Shown: in pieces, positions 1-5,377 of the stretch
Numbering within the stretch: position 1 is the first letter of the stretch
Layout: each line of letters starts with the position of its first letter
Assembly (NCBI GenBank): GCA_002366645.1
Contig: DFBM01000177.1
Location: 1,727-7,103, forward strand
From: Rhodobacterales bacterium UBA3080
Lineage (GTDB): Bacteria; Pseudomonadota; Alphaproteobacteria; Rhodobacterales; Rhodobacteraceae
DNA length: 5,377 nt
Direction: 5' to 3'
Notes under the pieces: model-generated
The model's input: the letters and a program-made list of their open reading frames with translations, nothing else
What the model was told of the DNA's origin: nothing
Databases searched by the model: none
Program-made: the position numbers and the translations under genes

Positions 1-1738
1 CGCTCGCCCTCTTTTTGGGCCTGCTCTTCGGTGTATGCGATGATGCGTTCTTCGAAGTTACCAAGAACATTGTCGCCCTCGATGCGAACTTCGTCGCGAA
101 CTCCGCGTGCTTCATAAGGGAAGTGACCTTTATAAAGCTCTGTGTGCTTAACGATCTGGCTGTCCGAGCGGTTATCGAAGTTATGGACCGCGAAATCGTC
201 ACTGTCCGTACCGCGTGTTGGCTGGTGATCGTACTCCGACGGGTCTTTGCCGCGAGCATGCAGTTCTTCCAGAAGGTTGAACTGGTGCAGGTCGATTGTT
301 GGACGCTTTTCGATTTCACCATCATCAAGGAAATCCGTGATTGTTGCAGCAGCCACACGACCGTGGCCGATAGCAGTTGTCAACAGGTGGGGCTTGATGA
401 TGTCGCCACCAGCGAAATGCTTGGCATGACCTTTAACAGTGTAACCAGCGTCAGTGTCGATGAAACCGCGGCCGTTGTCGAAACCCTCAAGGCCGTCAAA
501 GTCGCCAGCTTGACCAATGGCCGAAATGATAATGTCAGCTTCGATTTCGAATTCGGTACCTTCACGAGGAACGGGTGCGTTACCTTTCATGTCACATTCG
601 CAACATTTCAGCGCAATCGCTTTACCGGATTCATCTTTGATAACTTCGAGCGGCATTACGCTGCCACGAATATCAACACCTTCGCGTTTCGCATCTTCGC
701 GCTCATGCTCGGCAGCTGTCATTTGTTCGATTGGGAACAAGGATGTCAAAGTCGCCTGCATACCTTCGCGCGATAGAACGCCAGCGGCGTCTTGTGCAGT
801 GAAGTCAACGACCGAACCATCGGAATGCTCGGTTTTAGCAACGTTTGTTACGTGACCAAGACGACGGGCAACGGATGCAACATCGATGGATGTATCACCA
901 CCACCAACAACCACAACTTTTTGCGCCGTACCAACGACCCAACCTTTGTTGAAGGCGTCGAGGAATTCTACACCGTCGATGCAGTTTTCCGTGCCTTCCC
1001 AACCCGGAACTGGAAGCGGGCGACCCTTTTGTGCGCCAAGTGCCCAGAAAATAGCATCGTAGTTAGCTTCGAGTGTTTCAATGGCAACGTCTTTACCAAC
1101 TGTGGTGTTCAGGTGAACCTCAACGCCCATTTCGGTAATGCGGCCAATTTCAATGTCCAGCATGTCACGTGGGGTACGGTAGCCAGGGATACCATAGCGC
1201 ATCATACCGCCAAGTTTGCTGTTCGCATCGTAAAGCACAACTTCATGGCCAGCGCGGCGCAGGAAGTACGCAGCCGATAGGCCAGCAGGGCCGCCACCGA
1301 TAACGGCGATTTTGCGGCCTGTTGCTGCGCCGACTTCGGCTAGCTTCAGATTGTTTTCGTTGGCCCAGTCGCCGACGTACTGCTCAACAGCGTTGATGCC
1401 AACATAGTCGTCAACTTCGTTGCGGTTACAGCCGGATTCACAAGGAGCCGGGCATACACGACCCATCGAGGACGGAAACGGGTTGGCTTCTACCATGCGT
1501 TGGAACGCGTATTCCTGCCAAGCCATGCCTTCAACGGGGGATTTGTCCATGCCACGGGCAATTGCCAACCAGCCGCGGATATCGTGGCCTGATGGGCACG
1601 AACCTGAACAAGGCGCGGTTTTCTGGATGTATGTCGGGCATTTGTACGACTTATCCTGTTGGAAAATTTTCTCTTCCAGATCGATATCACTCGGCATTTC
1701 GCCATCTTCATAGCGCCGGAATGTCGGATTCATTTCAG

Positions 1739-1742
<4 letters not shown>
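1..1742 (-). CDS. dsrL: DsrL, iron-sulfur flavoprotein NAD(P)H:acceptor oxidoreductase (3' end cut by window edge)
   Basis: Cytoplasmic flavoprotein of the GltD/NfnL type. In sulfur oxidizers it is the electron partner of reverse DsrAB and links sulfur oxidation to NAD(P)+ reduction. I translated 580 residues without a stop; family members run to roughly 650, so the missing end should carry the C-terminal ferredoxin-like Fe-S domain. Visible in order: N-terminal cysteines C35, C45 and C49, then GRVCPAPCESGC (C97, C101, C105) for an Fe-S cluster; FAD dinucleotide motif IGGGPAG (about 148-154); conserved GGMMRYGIPGYR (178-189); second Rossmann motif VGGGDTSID (279-287) for NAD(P)H; a cysteine group KCCEC (379-383); and a second FAD contact FAGGDI (443-448). 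The ATG overlaps the dsrK stop as ATGA. GGAGG at 1750-1754, inside the dsrK end, lies 7 bases upstream, so translation is probably coupled to dsrK. Family assignment is firm; cofactor preference is not shown. Confidence 0.95.
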
Positions 1743-3301
<1,559 letters not shown>

Positions 3302-3314
3302 GCTCCGGCCCTCC

Positions 3315-4037
3315 TTATTCTTCTAGCTTCTTCGCCCAAGGGGCGATGTGGCGTTTTTCACGCGAGTTATCGATCTGGTTGCGTGTCGGGCTAAAGAAGA
3401 CGCCCGGGCCATGCAGCAGTTTCGAAATCGGGAAGATGATCATCAAAGCCGCGACCGAACCAAGGTGCACCAGCAAGATCGGATCACTTGGCAAGTGGTT
3501 GAACTGGAAGCGCATCAGGCCAAGGAAGAACCCTTTAACCGAAATGATATCTGTGTGCGCGACGAACTTCATCATCATGCCGCTGCCAGCGATCATAATC
3601 AGCAATAGAAGCATCAAATAATCGGAAGGGCTCGAGATATAGCGAACGCGTGCAACGGTGAAGCGGCGGACCAGTAGGCCGGCAAGCCCGATAATCATCG
3701 CGAAACTTGCGTAAACTCCGAATGGCTGGATGATTTCGACCCACCACCAGACGTCGAATGTGAAATAGCGTATATGGCGTAGCAATACGACCAGCATACC
3801 GAAGTGGAAAAGGTATCCGAACAGCCAAATCCATTTATTGGACTTGAAAAGGCTTTCGAACAGAACCACTTCCCGGAACATGCGGAAGTAGACGCCGGAC
3901 TGTGTCCGCGGGGCGGGCATCGTCGGGATTTTCAATGGCGCAGGAGATTTCGCATAACGCCGGATTCTCAACGCAAGCCCAACAACGAGCAAGAGCGTAG
4001 CGACATAGAACAGCAATGCATACAACGTGGCTATCAC
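3315..4037 (-). CDS. dsrM: DsrM, NarI-like cytochrome b membrane subunit
   Basis: Integral membrane diheme cytochrome b of the NarI family. It anchors DsrK and exchanges electrons with quinones. Read from the longer in-frame ATG at 4052 there are 245 residues with five hydrophobic segments at about 8-28, 75-92, 112-128, 144-161 and 192-210. Histidines H83 and H93 (10 apart) and H196 and H214 (18 apart) reproduce the spacing of the four NarI heme ligands (His56/66 and His187/205 in E. coli NarI). I chose the GTG at 4037 as the start (240 residues; subtract 5 from the positions above). A GGAGG lies 7 bases upstream of it, and the sequence GGAGGAATTGA there is identical to the site before dsrF. 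The ATG at 4052 has no good ribosome binding site and sits at the base of a stem-loop. dsrK follows after 13 bases. The family is certain; the start is likely but unproven. Confidence 0.94.
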   Translation of the reverse strand: MIATLYALLFYVATLLLVVGLALRIRRYAKSPAPLKIPTMPAPRTQSGVYFRMFREVVLFESLFKSNKWIWLFGYLFHFGMLVVLLRHIRYFTFDVWWWVEIIQPFGVYASFAMIIGLAGLLVRRFTVARVRYISSPSDYLMLLLLIMIAGSGMMMKFVAHTDIISVKGFFLGLMRFQFNHLPSDPILLVHLGSVAALMIIFPISKLLHGPGVFFSPTRNQIDNSREKRHIAPWAKKLEE

Positions 4038-4044
4038 GTCAATT

Positions 4045-4049
4045 CCTCC
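4045..4049 (-). promoter_or_regulatory. Ribosome binding site that selects the GTG start of dsrM
   Basis: On the minus strand GGAGG is followed by AATTGAC and then GTG at 4037, a 7-base spacing. The site before dsrF reads GGAGG, AATTGAA, ATG, with the same spacing. The in-frame ATG at 4052 lies upstream of this GGAGG and cannot use it. Confidence 0.75.
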
Positions 4050-4051
4050 CA

Positions 4052-4090
4052 TTGGCTAGTCCGGCTCCGGAGACACCGGAACCGAGCCAA
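4052..4090 (-). promoter_or_regulatory. Imperfect stem-loop between dsrC and dsrM
   Basis: In the mRNA sense the outer arms TTGGCT and AGCCAA (6 pairs) enclose an inner stem, GGTTCCGG with CCGGAGCC (8 pairs, one of them G-T), around a 5-base loop. The two stems are separated by one unpaired base on one side and five on the other. The 3' arm ends two bases before the dsrM ribosome binding site. It is not followed by a run of T, so a simple intrinsic terminator is unlikely. mRNA processing, protection of the dsrC 3' end, or control of dsrM translation are possible roles. The pairing is seen directly; the function is inferred. Confidence 0.55.
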
Positions 4091-4106
4091 GTAATAATGT
4101 ACCCCG

Positions 4107-4135
4107 ATTTTATTGTTTTTATTTCAGGGCGTTAA
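4107..4135 (-). promoter_or_regulatory. Possible weak sigma-70-like promoter upstream of dsrM
   Basis: On the minus strand TTAACG (4 of 6 matches to TTGACA) is followed, after exactly 17 bases, by TAAAAT (5 of 6 matches to TATAAT). It lies in an A-rich stretch just after the dsrC stop. It would start transcripts for dsrMKL and beyond, and their leader would contain the stem-loop at 4052-4090. A-rich intergenic DNA often produces such matches by chance, so this is only a candidate. Confidence 0.25.
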
Positions 4136-4142
4136 GTGCGGA

Positions 4143-4478
4143 TTATACGCAGCCAGTTGGCTTAGGTAGACCGGCTATTTTACAAGCCTGCTTCGCTGGA
4201 CCGTAAGGGAAAAGTTCATACATGTACTTGTTGTTGCCAACGTCCGGGCCAAGCGACTTTTTGATCGCTTTGATCAAAACGCGAACCGCAGGAGCGATCT
4301 GGTATTCTTCGTAGTAGTCACGAAGGAAGTTCACAACCGCCCAGTGCTCGTCAGTCATGTTGACTTCTTCAGCAGCAGCGATAACGTCTGCCAAGTCTTT
4401 AGACCATTCACTCAGGTTAGTGATGTAGCCTTCTTCGTCGTGTTCAACAGCGGAGCCGTTTACGTCATATGCAGCCAT
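4143..4478 (-). CDS. dsrC: DsrC, sulfur-carrier protein (TusE family)
   Basis: Small soluble protein that carries sulfur on its flexible C-terminal arm and is substrate or partner of both DsrAB and DsrK. The 111-residue length is typical. The C-terminus reads ACKIAGLPKPTGCV: the penultimate cysteine C110 (CysA) and C99 (CysB), 11 residues earlier, are both present. That separates true DsrC from TusE-like proteins with only the last cysteine. The body has the expected EWSKDLADVIAAAE and NFLRDYYEEY segments of the helical core. The ATG at 4478 has AAGGAA 7 bases upstream (4486-4491). Unlike its neighbours, this gene has longer gaps on both sides (57 bases to dsrH and about 105 to dsrM), each with a stem-loop, and its ribosome binding site is not fused to an upstream stop. 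In sulfur oxidizers it receives sulfur from DsrEFH, encoded just upstream. Confidence 0.98.
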   Translation of the reverse strand: MAAYDVNGSAVEHDEEGYITNLSEWSKDLADVIAAAEEVNMTDEHWAVVNFLRDYYEEYQIAPAVRVLIKAIKKSLGPDVGNNKYMYELFPYGPAKQACKIAGLPKPTGCV

Positions 4479-4506
4479 TTTTCTATTCCTTATGTTGTTT
4501 TTACCC

Positions 4507-4522
4507 CCCGGAACATTCCGGG
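4507..4522 (-). promoter_or_regulatory. Short palindromic stem-loop between dsrH and dsrC
   Basis: CCCGGAA and TTCCGGG form a perfect 7-base inverted repeat around two central bases. In RNA it would fold as a 6-pair stem with a 4-base loop. It lies 28 bases before the dsrC start and 13 after the dsrH stop. In the mRNA sense it is followed by GGGTAAAAAC, not a T-run, so it does not look like a terminator. It could be an operator-like site, a barrier to nucleases at the 5' side of dsrC mRNA, or a processing site. Function is inferred. Confidence 0.5.
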
Positions 4523-4535
4523 TTGTTGTGGTTAG

Positions 4536-4844
4536 TTAGAGCCAGTTTTGTGTGCGATCGTGGTTTGCGGCCAGATCGACGAAACCGTCGTAATCCACCG
4601 AAGTCACGCCATCAGCCAACCGCGCCGCATCGATGCCGCGCGCCGCCAAATCGTCACCCAATACATATAGGGACACATCGCCGCCTAATGTAGCCATTGC
4701 GTCACTTAGTGCCGTTCCGTTCATGGCGCCGTAAACGCCGTCTTCGATCATCAGAACTGCATCACCAGCTTTGGCGTGGCCAAGACAGCTTATAAGTGTC
4801 GGGTTCTGGAACGGGGATTTGTTAACTGTGTGTAAAGTTGCCAT
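4536..4844 (-). CDS. dsrH: DsrH, TusB-like subunit of the DsrEFH sulfurtransferase
   Basis: Gamma subunit of the cytoplasmic DsrE2F2H2 hexamer, homologous to TusB of the E. coli TusBCD relay. The 102-residue protein starts with TLHTVNKSPF and has the conserved cysteine at position 20 (LISCLGHAK), equivalent to Cys20 of Allochromatium DsrH. It is followed by DAVLMIEDGVYGA and VSLYVLGDDLAARG, strands of the small alpha/beta fold, and the C-terminus ends NWL. It is the only cysteine in the chain. The ATG at 4844 follows dsrF by 9 bases; its GGAGG (4850-4854) shares a base with the dsrF TAG stop, so translation is probably coupled. Together with dsrE and dsrF it indicates sulfur oxidation rather than sulfate reduction. 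Confidence 0.96.
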   Translation of the reverse strand: MATLHTVNKSPFQNPTLISCLGHAKAGDAVLMIEDGVYGAMNGTALSDAMATLGGDVSLYVLGDDLAARGIDAARLADGVTSVDYDGFVDLAANHDRTQNWL

Positions 4845-4853
4845 GATACCCTC

Positions 4854-5264
4854 CTAGAAGCTCAAAACGACGTCTTGTTCGGCCATTACATCAGCCATTT
4901 CAGCGCGAGAAACCAAACGGATCGACGGCTTTTCAGCATAATCGTCGTCTTCGTCCTCGTATTCGATGTTTTGCAGGTCGTCCAAAGTCAGACCACGCTC
5001 GTCGAGGGATTCTTTCTCGACGTATAGCTTGGTCACCTCGTAATCGCCCAGCGCACGGAATGTCGCCGAGAAGTTTTTGAGGCCGATGCCCTTGGTGTCC
5101 TGGCCTTTTGTCAGCTGGAACACACCATCATCGAGAAACGCCATGCTGACATCCTGATCGAAAGCCGCGCCGATAAGCACAACTTCAAGACTTTCCTGTG
5201 CGTAAATCGTGCCGTAAGGCGCTTTGCGATTTACATAGAGGAATTTTTTAACTTGTTCGCTCAT
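4854..5264 (-). CDS. dsrF: DsrF, TusC-like subunit of the DsrEFH sulfurtransferase
   Basis: Beta subunit of the DsrEFH hexamer, homologous to TusC. The 136-residue protein opens with KFLYVNRKAPYGTIYAQE and continues with LEVVLIGAAFDQDVSMAFLD, the usual first half of the DsrE/F-like fold. It contains no cysteine at all, which fits the family view that DsrF is structural and sulfur is handled by DsrE and DsrH. Residues about 101-109 are a strongly acidic run (EYEDEDDDY) before the last strand, possibly a surface loop. The C-terminus ends DVVLSF. The ATG at 5264 has GGAGG 7 bases upstream (5272-5276), which shares a base with the TAG stop of dsrE; the two genes are 11 bases apart. Confidence 0.96.
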   Translation of the reverse strand: MSEQVKKFLYVNRKAPYGTIYAQESLEVVLIGAAFDQDVSMAFLDDGVFQLTKGQDTKGIGLKNFSATFRALGDYEVTKLYVEKESLDERGLTLDDLQNIEYEDEDDDYAEKPSIRLVSRAEMADVMAEQDVVLSF

Positions 5265-5275
5265 TTCAATTCCTC

Positions 5276-5377
5276 CTAGTCGCCAAACGTGATCGTGCGA
5301 TCGGCCTGAATGCCCATCTCGATCAACTGGCCGAGGCCGGAAATCCGGAAACCCTCGGCGATGTTGTTGGCGTCTTT
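5276..5377 (-). CDS. dsrE: DsrE, TusD-like catalytic subunit of the DsrEFH sulfurtransferase (C-terminal 33 residues only)
   Basis: Only the last 33 codons and the TAG stop are in the window; the start lies beyond the right edge. The visible end, ISGLGQLIEMGIQADRTI followed by TFGD, is the characteristic C-terminus of DsrE/TusD proteins. The active cysteine (Cys78 in Allochromatium DsrE) is upstream and not visible. In the complex this subunit binds persulfide sulfur and passes it to DsrC. Position directly before dsrF, with the dsrF ribosome binding site fused to its stop codon, supports the assignment. Confidence 0.93.
   Translation of the reverse strand, partial: KDANNIAEGFRISGLGQLIEMGIQADRTITFGD

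Noticed and set aside
15..1280. Long plus-strand open frames (253 residues at 15-776 and 162 residues at 792-1280)
   Set aside because: They run antisense to dsrL, which is a recognisable protein throughout with all its motifs. The plus-strand translations show no known domain or convincing ribosome binding site.
3535..3834. Minus-strand 99-residue frame inside dsrM
   Set aside because: It is out of frame with dsrM, Arg-rich, and lacks the membrane pattern; dsrM explains the region.
4052..4090. Rho-independent terminator after dsrC
   Set aside because: The stem is good but is followed by TGGGAGGAATTG rather than a T-run, and the operon clearly continues into dsrM.
4507..4522. Terminator after dsrH
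   Set aside because: The palindrome is followed by GGGTAAAAAC in the transcript direction, with no T-run, and dsrC follows closely.

Overview
The window is an internal slice of an oxidative-type (reverse) dissimilatory sulfite reductase gene cluster. All genes lie on the minus strand, so the operon reads from right to left: dsrE (3' end only), dsrF, dsrH, dsrC, dsrM, dsrK, dsrL (3' end missing). This matches the core order known from sulfur-oxidizing Proteobacteria such as Allochromatium vinosum (dsrABEFHCMKLJOPNRS). dsrAB are therefore expected beyond the right edge and dsrJOP or similar beyond the left edge. The DsrEFH trio, together with DsrL, points to a sulfur oxidizer rather than a sulfate reducer. 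The base composition looks moderate and the protein sequences look proteobacterial, but the class or genus cannot be fixed from this window.

Layout: 5276-5377 dsrE C-terminus; 4854-5264 dsrF; 4536-4844 dsrH; a 57-base gap with a short palindromic hairpin; 4143-4478 dsrC; a gap of about 105 bases with a larger imperfect hairpin and a possible weak promoter; 3315-4037 dsrM; 1739-3301 dsrK; 1-1742 dsrL. Apart from the two gaps around dsrC, the genes are packed within 15 bases of each other or overlap. Shine-Dalgarno sequences are fused to the preceding stop codon or lie inside the preceding gene. There is no stretch over 300 bases without a gene.

How the genes work together (family knowledge): DsrE2F2H2 takes persulfide sulfur from upstream sulfurtransferases and passes it to the C-terminal cysteine of DsrC. 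Reverse sulfite reductase DsrAB, off window, oxidizes the sulfur to sulfite with DsrL as its electron partner, which can reduce NAD(P)+. The membrane complex containing DsrM (cytochrome b) and DsrK (HdrD-like iron-sulfur protein) handles the thiol/disulfide or trisulfide chemistry of DsrC and connects it to the quinone pool or periplasm.

No undescribed system was found. The points most worth a second look are the two stem-loops that bracket dsrC, a likely GTG start for dsrM supported by a ribosome binding site nearly identical to that of dsrF, and cofactor details in DsrL, DsrM and DsrK.
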